Assembly: GCF_007565055.1 (NCBI RefSeq)
Contig: NC_044562.1
Location: 55,990,700-56,054,699, forward strand
From: Rhinopithecus roxellana
Lineage: Eukaryota; Chordata; Mammalia; Primates; Cercopithecidae
Length of the DNA stretch: 64,000 bases
Direction: 5' to 3'
Below are positions 1-12,439 of the stretch, piece by piece. The notes beneath the pieces were generated by a model. The model saw only the letters and a program-made list of their open reading frames with translations, was not told where the DNA came from and did not search any database. Made by a program: the position numbers and the translations under genes. How positions within the stretch are numbered: the first letter of the stretch is position 1; every line of letters begins with the position of its first letter.

Positions 1-524
1 AGAGAGAGATATGGGTAGAAGGTTTACTCAAAGAGATAATAACAGAGAACATCCCAAACCTAGAGAAATGTGTTAATATTTAAGTACAAGAAGGTTATGG
101 AACACCATACAGATTTAACCCCAAGAAGACTACCTGAAGATATTTAACAATCAAACTCCCAAGGGTCAAAGATAAAGAAAGGATCCTAAAAGCAGCAAAA
201 AAAAAAAAAAAAAAGAAAGAAAGAAAGAAAGAAAAGAGAAAAAATAACATGCAATGAAGCTCCAACATGTCTGGCAGCAGACTTTTCAATGGAAACCTCA
301 CAGTCCAGAAGAGAGTAGAATGACATATTTGAAGAAAAACACTTTTACCCTAGAATAGTATATCCAGTAAAAATATCCTTCAAACAAGAAGGAGAAATAA
401 AGACTTACCCAGAAAAACAAAAGCTGAGGGATTTTGTCAGTACCAGACCTGTCCTACAAGAAATGTTAAAGGGAGTTCTTCAACCTGAAAGAAAAGAATG
501 TTAATGAGCAAGAAATCATCTGAA
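1..524 (+). mobile_element. LINE-1 fragment, ORF1 3' region
   Basis: The text from about 100 to 500 follows the end of ORF1 of older primate L1s (L1PB/L1MA age): the AGGATCCTAAAAGCAGC stretch, the GGCAGCAGACTTTTCA block and the ACCAGACCTGTCCTACAAGAAATG block near the ORF1 stop region. An A-rich/GAAA run at 197-238 and several indels break the frame, so no product is expected. The element enters from outside the window. Confidence 0.75.
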
Positions 525-536
525 ACAATTTCAGTG

Positions 537-1192
537 CTAGGTATATATGCCCAAAAAAGGAAATCAGTATATCAAAGAGATATTTGCACTCCCATGTTTA
601 TTACAGCACTGTTCACAATAGCCAAGATTTGGAAGCCACCCAAGTGTCAGTCAACAGATCAATAGACACAGAAAATGTGATCTATATATACAATGGAGTA
701 TTAGTCAGCCATTAAAAAAATGCCATCCTGTCATTGGCAACAACATGGATGGAAATAAAGGTCATTATGTTAAGTAGAATAAGCCAGGCCCAAACTTTTC
801 ATGGCCTCACTTATTTGTGGGAGCTAAAAATTAAAACAATTAAACTTATAGAGATACAGAGTAGAATGATGGTTACCAGAGGTTAGGAAGGGTAGTGAGG
901 GGAAGAGAAGATGATTAATGAGTACAGAATCATAGTTAGAAAGAAATAATAAGACCTAGTATATCATAGCACAACAGGATGACTATAGTCAATAATAATT
1001 TGATTATACATTTTAAAATAACTAAGAGTATAATTGCATTGTTTGTAACACAAAGGATAAATGCTTGAGGTGATAGATACCTAATTTACCCTGTTGCAGT
1101 TATTATGCATTTTATGCCTGTGTCAAAATATGCCATATACCCCATAAATATATACATCTACTGTGTACCCACAAAAATTAAAAGTAAAAATG
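537..1192 (+). mobile_element. LINE-1 fragment, ORF2 end and 3' UTR
   Basis: It resumes in the last part of ORF2 (GGTATATATGCCCAAA, then the ATGTTTATTACAGCACTG block) and continues through the 3' UTR to an A-rich end near 1190. It has the same strand and apparent age as the ORF1 piece immediately to the left, so both are probably one L1 that lost most of ORF2. The frame is broken. Confidence 0.8.
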
Positions 1193-1612
1193 AACAACCT
1201 GTGCCATGTGAATAAAAATCATAGCCCCTAAAATCAAAAAAGAAGGAGCCCATCTTTTCTTGTAAATCCCTCTAGTAAGCAGAGATGGATAGACATTCAG
1301 CAATCTCCAAAAGGCTGGTCCTCTGATCCAAACTTATTGGACATAGCTTGAGTTTTATCTCATCCAGCTTCATGGGAGAAGTTTCAAAAATTTAGATCAT
1401 GTTCTATATGACCTTTTTATTCAACTTCGATGTTACATCAAGCTAGACTATGGTAAGAGGGGTAGCAACACGGAGTACTAGGAAAGTCAGATGTTAAGGG
1501 CCTTCTCTCAGCTTTACCAGAAACTGAACGGTCCATTGTCGATGGGTCATTTGACTTCAACAGACCTAGGTTTTCTCATTAATTAAAAGAGAAGGATTCA
1601 ACTAGAGCATAA

Positions 1613-1800
1613 GTTAGTAAATGACAGCCTGTGGATCCACCACCTGATTTGTAAGTAAAGTGTTATTGGAATCCAGCCATGCTATTTAGGTACATATTTT
1701 CGACAGCTGCTTGCTACGACGGCATAGTTGAGTAGTTGCAACAATGACTGTATAGCCCATAAAGCCTAAAATATTTACTATCTGGCCCTTAAAAGAAAAA
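1613..1800. mobile_element. hAT-type DNA transposon fossil, truncated by Alu
   Basis: It shares the motif series seen in the copy at 34268-34480: a GTTATTGGAATCCAGCC block, GAGTAGTTGCAACA, then CCTAAAATATTTACTATC and TGGCCC. It is a short non-autonomous element without coding capacity. The right terminal repeat is not seen; an Alu begins at 1811. I do not recall the exact family name. Confidence 0.6.
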
Positions 1801-1810
1801 AAAAAATGCA

Positions 1811-2111
1811 GGCTGGGTGCAGTGGCTCATGCCTATAATCCTAACACTTTGGGAGGCCGAGGGGGGTGGATAATGAGGTCAGGAGTTCAAGACATGTCTG
1901 GCCAACATGGTGAAGCTCCATCTCTATTAAAAATACAAAAAATTAGCCAAGCATGGTGGCAGGTGCCTGTAATCCCAGCTACTTGGGCGGCTGAGGCAGG
2001 AGAATCACTTGAAACTGGAAGGCAGAGGTTGCAGTGAGCCAAGATCACTCCACTGCCCTCCAGCCTAGGTGACAAAGCGATACTCCTTCTCAAAAAAAAA
2101 AAGAAAAAAAC
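1811..2111 (+). mobile_element. Alu (AluS-like), full length
   Basis: Both monomers are present: GGCTGGGTGCAGTGGCTCA start, A-rich middle, right arm ending in a mixed A tail. The 71-codon open frame across it is ordinary Alu sequence. Confidence 0.92.
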
Positions 2112-2774
2112 CAATACATAAACTGGATGATCTGTTAGTTTCCTTCTAACTCTAAAATTATAGGATTCTAACTAATCAAAAAGAATGTGTTCATAAATAA
2201 CAGTATTTTATTTAAGTCAGGCCTCAACCATTGTAAATTTCTCATAATCTGACCCAAACGACTCAAGAAAAAATAAAGTTACTGCTTATATTTACATAAG
2301 CTGAAAAGGCTATTGGGGCCCATTTCAGGGCCCAAACAATGTCACCAGGAATGAGCTCTTAACTCTACTTTCTTTTTGACGGCTTCAACCTCAAAATCCT
2401 CAGAACTGGGTCCAGGAGTTTATATTTTTATTGTCCACAGGAAGAAAGAGAATACAAGCCCCATAATACTGTACCCACAGTCCCTGAATAGGGCCTTATT
2501 GACCTTGACAAACCTGTCTTTGGTCTTGTGCCTAATCCTGAACGAATCACCATGGCGAGAAAGAGGGAATGCACTGACTGGCTAGTTTACATCATGTGAT
2601 ACACCCTGGGACCTAGACTAGCCTCAAAGTACATGGGCCGAAAATGGGGGATCGGAGCATTCTTGCCACAAAAAAAAAAAAGAAAAAAAATGACATTTAC
2701 ACTGGGTACAAAAGCCACACACTTTCCCTATAACAGAATAATAATTTTTCAAGTCAGTAGAAAGTTTCTTTGAA

Positions 2775-2978
2775 TGGTAACAACAGATACTGGGAACTCC
2801 AAAAGTGGGGAGAGAGGGAGGGAGGCAAGGGTTGAAAAACTACCTATTGGGTACTATGCTCACTATTTGGGTTATGGATTTGATTGAAGCCCCAACCTCA
2901 GCATCTTGCAATATATGTAACAATTCTGCACAGGTACCCCCTGAATCTAAAATTGAAACAAAAAAAAAAAAAGGAAAA
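2775..2978 (+). mobile_element. 5'-truncated LINE-1 tail with target site duplication
   Basis: About 200 bp of L1 3' UTR (GATACTGGGAACTCC, the GGGTACTATGCTCACTA block, GTACCCCCTGAATCTAAAA) ends in a poly-A. The 14-bp direct repeat AAAGTTTCTTTGAA lies at 2761-2774 and again at 2979-2992, exactly bracketing it, so this is a separate insertion. Confidence 0.88.
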
Positions 2979-3760
2979 AAAGTTTCTTTGAAATTTTGGG
3001 AATTACATATAATGTACACTGGACAGGCATTGAGAAAAAAATTATTTGAAGCAACATAATTACTAGACAAAGTAAAGAATATACAATGTTAAAATGATAT
3101 TTTAAGCATAGGATGACCTTTTCATGAGGGCCAATGGTAGGTCAATGAAATGACAGTTTTTTTATTTAGTTTCAGCAGGGATTCAGAAGCAAGATTATTT
3201 AAGAAAATTAAAAATTGCACAGTGAATTTATCTCCCTCACACATATCTTCTCAAGAATGCTTGTTCTGCTATTTGCTCCCGAGGGATCTTGAGACTTTTG
3301 GAAGGTGCAGATTCTAAGTAGGCCAATAAGGCGGTCCCCTGAGGAACAGGCATTGTTTGATTTGTTGGTGAAAATTTTATCCAAGGTCGGCTCCATATGC
3401 CAGTCATAGAGGTAAATAGCAGCTCTCAGGCCCAGGGTACAGATATAAGTAGCTTCCTCTGCTTCCTTACAACCCTTGATCAAGATCAGTGATTTTTACC
3501 ATGATTCATCTAATCAAAAGGTATCTCCCTCCATGTCCTTTTAGATGTACCAGTAATCAGAAGTTTTGAAATATCCTCTCAGAGAAAGAATAGAATCTAT
3601 GAAAAATAAAAACACTGTGGAATCAGTAATTCCATTTTCATTCATTCGTATCTAGAGGTCTTCCATAAAATTATGATCTCTTCTTAAACTCTACTTTTCC
3701 GTGGAAATCATTCTATGCAGAAGAAAGAAAGAGGCAAGTGGGGAGACACCTTCTTGGATT

Positions 3761-3890
3761 GTTCACTCTGTGGCAGGAGCTTTACATATATAGGCTCTTT
3801 TGAGTCTCATAACAATGGCAAGATGTATTTTGTTATACCCATTTTACAGACAAGGACAATATCATGCCAGTAGTCACAGACTTCTTCAAC
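3761..3890 (-). repeat. MIR SINE, antisense
   Basis: It contains the reverse-complement MIR core: TTTACATATA, CTCATAACAATGGCAAGA, then CCCATTTTACAGACAAGGA. It is heavily diverged. Confidence 0.65.
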
Positions 3891-4184
3891 AATAAACACA
3901 TATACTCAATTGAATAAATGTATGTTCAACCCATGCATTAGCCCATGTTCATCTCATTTCAAAGGTCACATTTCCCTTTAGTCCTCTGCCTCCCAGTGTT
4001 TCTTATCCATTTACACATAAGAAAAGTGATCCACAGAAATTATGCCCTAACTTATTGACTTCCTTTCTTTCCTAACCAAGTAGCTAACATTTTTCAATTT
4101 TTTTTCTCCCATTACCAATGGGAAAAGACTAAACAGGAGGTTTTTAAAAATGCCCTTTCCAAAAAGGCATGTAGAAAGAGAAGG

Positions 4185-4363
4185 GTTTGGAAACGCAGGT
4201 AGAATGGGGGCACAGGAGCCAGACAGCCTCAGAAGAAACCAACCTTGCTGACACCTTGATCTTGGACTTCTAACCTCCAGAACTATGAAGCACTACATTT
4301 CTTTTGTTTAATCCCCCTAGTCTGTAGCTCTTTGTTATGGCAGCCTGAGCAAACTAATATAGT
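4185..4363 (+). mobile_element. MLT1-type LTR, 3' part
   Basis: It carries the LTR 3' half: CAGAAGAAACCAACCTTGCT, CACCTTGATCTTGGACTTC, CCTCCAGAACTATGA, then TTTGTTATGGCAGCC and an AACTAATATAG end. Only the part containing the polyadenylation region is visible. Confidence 0.75.
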
Positions 4364-6109
4364 CAATACCACATGAGGACCTTGGAGTGGGGTGCAGGGA
4401 AAAGGTGGTAAAGCAAAGAAAAGGGCTGAGTTCTGCAGCTCAGATGAGGCACAGTACACGTGCAACAACAATGTAGCCTATAAACAGAATTATGCCAGGA
4501 AAGCAGAGATTTGAAGCTGAAGGCAGCCAGCAGAAGTATAACCCACCCCACCCAGAATTCCTGGAGAAGCTGAGTGAAGTGGTATTCCCACTGGCTCTGG
4601 AATGGGTCCAGAACCAACTTCTTTTGAATCTCAGTAGTCAGAGAACCTCAGCTGACAACTGGTTAATACAAAACTGCTCTGAGCACTTTGAAGGAGTGAG
4701 GACAGCTCAGTTTTCTAGGTTAGGTAGCTCCAGGTAGCTCTTGATGTAGCCATGAGCACTCCTTTCTGCATCACCTTTTTGGTATCACAGGTGGCCAAAG
4801 AAATAAGGGGGTCATTGGCTCTGGACACTTGGCATCATTAAGATTTTGGCTAATGTCAGGAGTTTGGGAGTCATCATGCTTCGAGAGAAAATATCATTGA
4901 CACTTTCCCAACATGACTCAAGGGCTCTAGGGAAGGGTAGTACAAGTATTTAAGTAATGAGGACAGAGCAAAATACTGGGAAAAGAATATTAATTGATTG
5001 GTGGTGGTTAAAAGTAACACTTTATTTGTATGAGCTTTCTGCTCTAACTTACAAGATAACCTTTTTTCTCCACCACAATAACATTCACAAACAACAGAGA
5101 CATCTGTTTATTGGTCTCCTGTCTCCTATTCGTATTCATTAGGCATCTGGGTGGGGTGGTGGGAACTTCTAATTACTTTCCTCCTCCTCTGACTGAACAC
5201 CTGATTCAAGTTTCCTTGTTGTACCCAGAGGGGCCCCTTACTGAACTGTAACTAAAATCAGTTTCCTTGGGTGGTTTCAAGTATAATGATATACCCCATT
5301 CCCAGACAGAATCCCTTGGTGGTGAATGGCAAGCCTGGATGACCTGCCCCTGCCCCCTGCCAAGTATGCAGGCTAAGGAACTAGAGAAGGGAGCTGAAGG
5401 GGAAGGTTTTCACACCTACAAGCTCAAGTTATCAGGTCCCCAAGGACCAGAGAGTGACAGATGGAGGGATTTTTATGATATGCCCTGAGGTACTATAAAG
5501 TCCTATCAAACACACACTTAAAGAGAACACCGCCTTCTCTTGGATAGTTGCTGTCACTTCTCACTCCAGGAGGCTGTTTCCATGCAGTGTGCTATCATTC
5601 TGCCTTACTGTCGAATAACCAAGACAGTAAGTCCTGAAAAGCACTATGGGACTCATGTGACTGAGCTGAAAATTCAAGAAAAGCATTCAAATGTATAGCA
5701 GAGGAGTAAGTGCCTGGAACTCATCTCTGCTGCTAATTTTGTCCTTCTTTTAAAAATTTTAAAACTGTTCATTTTCACCCTCTATCTGAAGATGTAAAGT
5801 TTTGGTGGCAGATTTCAGTAGCAAATGCACTTAGTAACAGGTTGCAGTAGTGTACTTGTGTCTTCCATAGCCTACCACCCTTTAGCTCTACCCCTTCCGA
5901 ACAATCCTGGGCCATTTTCTCTAACACAACCCTAAACAGCTGAAATAGAAGAAGAATATGAACCTTCAGAATATACAGTTTCTACATGCAAAGCTGGAGG
6001 TGCTTGTGGGCTGCTAACATTTGGCTCAAACAGAGAGTTTGGTCTCAAAGGTGCTAATGGGTTCCTTAGCCAGTTAGGCCATAAAGAAAGGGTACAGTTG
6101 AAACATCAC

Positions 6110-6275
6110 AGTATTCAGAACCAAACAGGCCTGAGTCTCAATGCTGACTCTCACTAGCTTTCTACCTGATGACCCATGGACCTCTCTGAGCCTCAGTTTC
6201 TCTTTCATTAAAATGGAAATCATTACACATAACTTGTAGTGTCTGTACTTACTAAATATTCAGTAAACAGTAGGT
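6110..6275 (+). repeat. MIR SINE
   Basis: It follows the MIR order in sense: the CTGACTCTCACTAGCTTTC region, CTCTCTGAGCCTCAGTTTC, then ATTAAAATGGAAATCATTA and a degenerate tail. Confidence 0.7.
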
Positions 6276-6515
6276 TTTCTTTAATTTTGTTTTGTTGTTG
6301 CTACTACTGCTTCTGTTGAAACAGAACCGAAGGAAGGATAGAGTCCCAGTAATAAGAAAATATTTCTTGAAGAATTTCATTATTGGAAGTAAAAAGAACA
6401 CATTCTTGCACAAAGGAAAGAAGTCCTGTCTGCCAAGGCCAGATATCCCACTTTGCCCTCTGGAATTAAGATACAGCTATCATAAGATAGCCCAGAAAAG
6501 GTAGAAAAGCCTTCC

Positions 6516-6845
6516 AATTCTGCCCAGCTTGAAAATTCCCCAGATGCATAAAAATGGATAGTGAACCAATTAAAGACTACCTAAGGCACTGAGAGACCAA
6601 TCAGAAACCACTCCAACTGAATAAGCAAGCAGTCAGAGACTGTCTCAAAACTTCCTCTTTTTAGTCTATAAAACCTTCCAAGCCCCTTCAAACCTCTGCT
6701 GAAATGAAGGTGACACTAGATGCTTCTCTTGCAGCTGCAAGCTTATGAATACACAGCATTTACTAATTTGATCTCAGACTTGTTTTTTGTCTTTAACAGT
6801 GTGATAACATATCAATTCACCACAAGTCATTAATGCATCACCCAA
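6516..6845 (+). mobile_element. Possible LTR fragment with CCAAT and TATA motifs
   Basis: A CCAATCAG motif lies at 6598-6605, a TCTATAAAACC box at 6666-6676, and a pyrimidine-rich region with GTCTTTAACAG follows. The order resembles a retroviral LTR U3-R-U5, and the segment has no L1 or Alu match. I cannot name the family and see no clean TG...CA ends or 5-bp duplication. It could instead be unique sequence with chance motifs. Confidence 0.35.
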
Positions 6846-7734
6846 GGTTTGTTATCAGAGGGTAGGTAGGTCTGGAAGGGAAGTGCCACAGGTCACATAT
6901 GCTTGGACAGGGTCTGATGTGAGCCAAGAAGGAGAGTGTGGGGTGCCTCCTGAGAGAAGAGGAACCTGGGGCAGCTAACATGCACCAGATGGGTACTGGA
7001 TTTCTGGAGTGAAGAAACAGATGAAGCTGAATGGAAGGAGGTTTTTTTAAAGCAAGTGAAAAAATGCTGAAGACCGATTTTATCTAAGTCACACTTGTTT
7101 GCAGTGACTGGCATGAAAGACCTGTTTTGAAAACATTGTGATTGAGCTAAAGACATCACCTGTTTTCAGGTGTAGCTCATATAAATTTGCTCTGCTGAAC
7201 TTGGATACAAGAAGCAACACATTTTTCTGTTTTAACGTTGGATGTAACTTGGTGAGACACTTGATATCACAGATGGACACACAGAAGTCCTAGGAAGGGG
7301 AAAATTGCTTACATAAACCAGTGTATGTGAGGGAGGGACCAGTGTCCTGACATCCCTATTAGCTCCTGCGAAGATGCTTGGTGACCAAGTTGGCAAGGCC
7401 TATTGAGAAGGTAGAATGTTCCTCGACCTGTGCCAAGCTGGGCCTCAGAGATCTTTTGCCAAGACTTTCAAGTAGGTTTGTTCTCTCTTGGTTCAGTGGA
7501 GCCACCATTCCATGCAGTATGCTGTGAACAAGTAGACCTCAGGTTTCCACTTCTCACGGAGCCCACTCCCAATCCCTTCCCTGGTCATAGGGAAAACATC
7601 CTGAGTTTCTGAAGAGAAGCGGCTCAAACCAGTGCTGCCTCCCCAACTCCCAGGAAGAGCCCATCTCCCCATCTCTTAGATGAGCTTCCACCTCCCAATA
7701 ATATTTAGGTAGGGCCACATGGACACTTGGCTAC

Positions 7735-8159
7735 TGACATAGTTTGGATATTTGTGCCTTTCCAAATCTCATGTTGAAATGTAAACCCCAGTTTTGGAGT
7801 TGGGGCCTGATGGGAGGTGTTTGGATCATGGTGGGCAGATCCCTCATGAATGGCTTGGTCCAACCCCTTGGGGATAAATGGGTTCTTGCTCTGAGTTTAC
7901 ACAAGTTCTGGTCATTTAGAAGTGTGTGGCACCTCCCTCCCTACTCTCTCTCACTTGCTCCTGCTTTTGTCATGTGACGTGCCTTTTCCCCCTTCACCAC
8001 CCACCACGAGTAAAAGCTTCCTGAGTCCTCCCCAGAAGCAGATGTCAGCACTATGTTTCCTGTACAGCACGCAGAACTGTGAGCCAGTCAAATCTCTTTT
8101 CTTATGAATTACTCAGTCTTGGATATTTCTTCATAGCAATGCAAGAATGGCCTGATACA
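7735..8159 (+). mobile_element. MST-type MaLR solo LTR with intact ends
   Basis: The LTR starts TGACATAGTTTGGATATTTG, contains GGTGTTTGGATCATG, the AGCTTCCTGAGTCCTCCCCAG block and an AATTACTCAGTCT end region, and closes ...GATACA. The 5-bp sequence GCTAC occurs at 7730-7734 and 8160-8164, as expected for an ERVL-MaLR target duplication. No internal region is present, so this is a solo LTR. Open frames in it are not genes. Confidence 0.9.
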
Positions 8160-8164
8160 GCTAC

Positions 8165-9820
8165 CTTCATATATTGAAGCCAGGAAAAAACATTCTTAGT
8201 CTTTTAAGTTTTCTAGGTTATTTGGGACCTTTGTGCATATAAGGAAAAAGTACCTCTTCCTCAAGATACATCACTCCCTCTGTTAGAAAATTTTCCAGAT
8301 TTGTTCAAACAAGATGCTGCCATCTGCCAAGAATTTTTATATAATAAGTATACAAAGCCATGACATACATACTATAATGGAACCCCCTTAAAGGAGACAC
8401 ACTTTTGCAGTGCACTCAACCTGCACAATTTATAAGCATGGCTTGTAACAGTGTGTGGAAGCTCTGAAAGCAGAGAACAAACAGCAAAAAGCAGGATGCA
8501 AAATAAAACCCACCCTAAGAGGACATGGATGCTGACTGCTCTAACTTGCTTTGCAAATGTATACATGCTGCTTGGCTTTTGCAGAATGCATGTTTCCAAT
8601 TTCAATTATGTATCAGGTGGTCTTCTATGAGATACATGTATGCAGAATGCAGACCACAGGCCTCCAAAGTGCTATGAAAAATAATTGAAGCCCTCCTCTC
8701 TTAATCTTTAAAAGTTATCATTATCTTACCTTATGCAGAGAAAAGACCCCAGAAGTCAGTCATCAACCTGCAAATGCCAACTTTCCACTGACACCAGGGA
8801 TGAGCTGCCTTCATGGCCCAGTGACAAGAAAAATACTCAATACATTGTGCTCAGACAATTGCTCCAACACTAGGAGTCAACACAGCCCTACAAACCACCA
8901 CATTTGGCTTCACTCACTGAGTGATCTTTGGCAGAGAGTTAATGAGCCATGCTCTGTACACTGGAATGATAAAAAGATCATTTAAATGCCTAGAGGGGAT
9001 GGGTGATAAAGCCGAGGTACATTCAAATGTACCATCTTCTGCAGAACTGGAAAAAAGAAATCCACAGAAATTGGCAAGGAGAGCCAGCAACACACCTTTA
9101 TGCTGTCAGTGAACTGAGACCTATAGGGAAAATCTTTTGGTGTATGTTGCATGGTGACAATCTACCACAATAGAAGGTTTCTGGGATGAGTGCTATTGTT
9201 TGCTCTAACCTGCCTCTGTGAGGCAGTGCACAGCTCACACTCAGCAAACTGCTATGGGCCATTTCAGAACAGGAATGCCATGAAAAGTCACTGCTTAGCC
9301 ATTGCTTCCCAGCACTGTTGGTGTATTTATTCTGCGATGGGATGATCTTGTTGTCTGTGTTCTCCTCTTATTCCTCAGGCTTAACATTTTATCTGTTTCT
9401 CCAGGTACAACCTTGTTTCCTATAGACACTCACCCTGATAATCCACAACTCCAGTTGTTACTGCTGCCTCCCCAGTTCAGCCAACCTACTCTGGGACCCT
9501 CAGAGTAGAGTCATGCTACTCTGCTCAGACACGCTTGGTCTTGATAAATCCCAACCTGGAAGCAGGCAACAGACACTCTAGGCATTTGGCTGACAGCACC
9601 ATATTCCATGATCCCCTTGACTCTTTGGTCTCAATGACTTGCTGGGAGAGGTATGTGGACCCCAACTTATTCTAAGTTCTACTGTGTGGTAGTAAGATTT
9701 CAACAACATTTTAGTAAAAAATATCACAAATTCTGTACTGGAGTACCATGAAAATAGAAGACATTGCTCTAATGAAGAGTGGTAATGAATCTAGCACCCC
9801 ATATAGGATGAGCTGTGCCT
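8165..9820. other. Unique sequence, nothing recognised
   Basis: No repeat family, exon or RNA gene is recognisable over about 1.65 kb. Open frames here are at most 77 codons and have no supporting signal. Confidence 0.55.
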
Positions 9821-10045
9821 TCTCTAATCCACACTTTAAAATAATATCAACATGTAATAACTCATTTACCAGAATAACATTATGTGACCCATACTAGCTG
9901 CTTTCACTTTGAGCATTTACAGCATCCCTAACAGAGTGAGACAAAAGATAAGGAGTTTGGAAATGGAGATCGGACCAGCCACGCTACAGTGTCCACTAGA
10001 GCAAAGTCAGGATTTGAGCCCAGGTCTATCTGACTCCAATGTCTA
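9820..10045 (-). repeat. Possible MIR SINE, antisense, very diverged
   Basis: The best-preserved part is GGATTTGAGCCCAGGTCTAT near 10010-10030, which matches the MIR tRNA-like B-box region read in reverse. The left part is too degraded to align by eye. Confidence 0.4.
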
Positions 10046-10082
10046 GTCTCATAGCTTCTATCTCTACTGACTCTGTGTCATT

Positions 10083-10250
10083 TAAAGAAGAAGGAGAAGA
10101 AAGAGGAGAAATAGGAGGAAGAGGAAGAGAAGAAGGCAGAAAAGAAGAGGAAGACGAAGAAGAGGAAGAAGAAAAAGGCAAAAAAAAGAGGAGGAGAAGG
10201 AGCAGGAAGAGGAAGAGGAACAAGGAGGAAGAAAACGTGTCAACAAATAC
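10083..10250. repeat. Purine-rich (GAA/GGA) tract
   Basis: The + strand is almost all A and G, with few interruptions. Open frames on both strands rich in E/K/R or S/L/F are by-products of the composition. Confidence 0.9.
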
Positions 10251-10397
10251 AACTTGGAAGGAGCTAAGTGTAAGTGATAGTGAAGTTCAGAAGTGAGTGG
10301 AATACTCACAACTGGTTAATTGAGAAAATATTTTAAGGAAGCAAATTGGGGACCTAGCATTAAAGGGTCCCCTTAGTTTGTTTCCTTAAATGAACTA

Positions 10398-10535
10398 TTT
10401 AAGAAAAGCAAAGAGGAAGGAAGAAGAAGGAGAAAGAGAAGGAGACAGAGAAAAAGAAAGAAGAAAGGAAGGAAGGGAGGAAAGAAAAGAGAAATCGAGA
10501 AATGAAAAGGCAGAAAAGAAGAAAGGAAGTTTGGT
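10398..10535. repeat. Second purine-rich (GAAA/GGAA) tract
   Basis: This is another A/G-rich stretch 150 bp after the first one. It gives spurious K/E/R-rich frames. Confidence 0.88.
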
Positions 10536-11704
10536 TTCATATATAACTCCATTTGAAATGTACTCTAAGTAGTATAAGGATCCACAGCTTGCTAGAAAAT
10601 TCTGAAACAACTTAATCATTGTCTATAGTGGAACACAATTTTCTTTAAGACAATATAAATTTTGAACCAGTATGGAAAAGAGGTAAAGCCATGAGACTTC
10701 CTGCTAATCAATTAGCCAGGGCCCTGCAGGACATTTGAATACTGAACATGTACCTCCCTTGGAGAAAACTCCAGAGTTGGCTTTCTTTTTAATGCCTTCC
10801 CTTCTTTGTCCTAGGCACTCAGAGACTTGCTAGCATGGCAGGTGAAAATAATAATCTAATTCCACCAGATTGTTGGTAAATGTCACCAAATTGCTAACCT
10901 ATGCTCTGGGAACACAGATTCCTCAAGACAATAAGAGACTTTACATGAGAATCACTTTACCCAGTAAAACAAACAGAAACAACTTTGTTTACTTGAGAAT
11001 ATCTTAAACCTTTACTGTGTCATTTATTTTGGTAATATTTGATAGGTGATAGTGAATGCTATGTCTATCAGGCATTTTTTTTCAGGAAAATTGGTGGGGA
11101 GGAGCTAGTGTTAAGACCATGTGAGAGTCCCTGACTTGACCAACTCCTCTTCCTAGACAATTTTACATTTTACTGGAAGCACCCCAGGAGACTTGTAGAG
11201 TAGAAGTTTCAGAAAACAGGGCAGGAGAATCCAGAAGAATGGATGCTTCCTGAGGGAAGAGGCCAGATTCTCCAAATTCCCATCATTCAGCAGCTGCCTG
11301 GACCATTTAAGGGGAAGGCCAAACCTGTCAGCAGTCCATGCAGACACCTCCTTGGGCTCAGTGTTCATTTCTCTCCAGACATCCACAGAAAAGCTGTCAT
11401 CTCCATCAACAACAGAAAATCCACATTTACCATATTATTAGAAAGAAAGAAAGAAAGACAGTTTTAAGAACCAGGGTTTCAAACATACTCTTTAAATTAA
11501 CAAGCATGCAACAAAATATCCCTATGGACGCTGGGTTCTGGGGAAAAACAAAAGGAATAAAAAACACAACATTTTCTATTGTCCTGGAAAGTGCAATAGG
11601 GAAAGGATTTTGTAATAAATAAATAATTTATGAAAAAGAAGTAAACCTGTCTTGTTCCACACAGGCAGGCCCTCCATGGACTTGCACATGTACTAACTTG
11701 GAGT

Positions 11705-11739
11705 CTCTCTCTCTCTCTTTTTCTCTCTCTCTCTCTCTC
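11705..11739. repeat. (CT)n microsatellite
   Basis: CT dinucleotides are interrupted once by a short T run. Confidence 0.95.
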
Positions 11740-12439
11740 ATTGGGCACAGCAGTCCTGCTATTATTCAAAGGCCAAGGTGGCCAACTTGCCCCAGAAGAG
11801 CCTGCCTGCTTTGCACCCAGTCCTTAGGAAACTGCAGGTACGTCCCTCCTCTTTACTGCTTGCTTTTCTGCAAGATACCCATTGATTTACAAATGCCCAC
11901 TTCCCACACAAAGAACAACTTCAGGAGAACAGCCAGAAGAACGTTAAGCCCCAGAACGTGCCAGGAGCTGGAAAAAATTCCTCTTTGTGTTGGTCGGATG
12001 AGAATATAAATGATGCCAGCGACGTTTGAGGCCCCCACTGCCACCCCAGGGAGGTCTTTAACCCTGCAGGTAGAATTCTGTCTGACTGGAGCACGGACTG
12101 GAAGAGGACTTCTCCCAATAGGGGTTTCAGGCAGAGGCATGGGCTTCAGGGATTGGAAACTAAAGAACAACAGGAGGCTCCTAGTGGGTGTCTCACCATG
12201 AAAAGGCCAAGGCTAGTCGTAAAGCTGAGGCCAGGAAGTCAGGATCTCAAATACACGAAAATGAGGGGAAAAGCTGTCATTTATGTAGTAAGCCTGGCAC
12301 TCTTTGTAAGCTATCAGAAGGTTGTAGTTACTGGGTGACAACTGATTCACCTGTCAACCCAGCTCTGAGCAGCAGAGTCAGCTTTTGAGGAAGCTGGTCT
12401 GATTCCACAGCCTTTCCTCTATGTCACTCCAACTCTCAG

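Larger units (their letters stand above)
1193..3760. other. Unique sequence between repeats
   Basis: Outside the repeats listed separately, 1193-1612, 2112-2760 and 2993-3760 hold A/T-rich sequence with an A-run at 2671-2690. I see no exon, promoter or RNA gene in it. Confidence 0.6.
3891..7729. other. Unique sequence between repeats
   Basis: 3891-4184, 4364-6109, 6276-6515 and 6846-7729 hold sequence I do not recognise. An 81-codon open frame at 4492-4737 has no recognisable domain, no splice context and no repeat match that I know. I give it no function. Confidence 0.55.

Noticed and set aside
10083..10535. Acidic/basic low-complexity proteins on both strands
   Set aside because: These are compositional consequences of GAA/GGA tracts.
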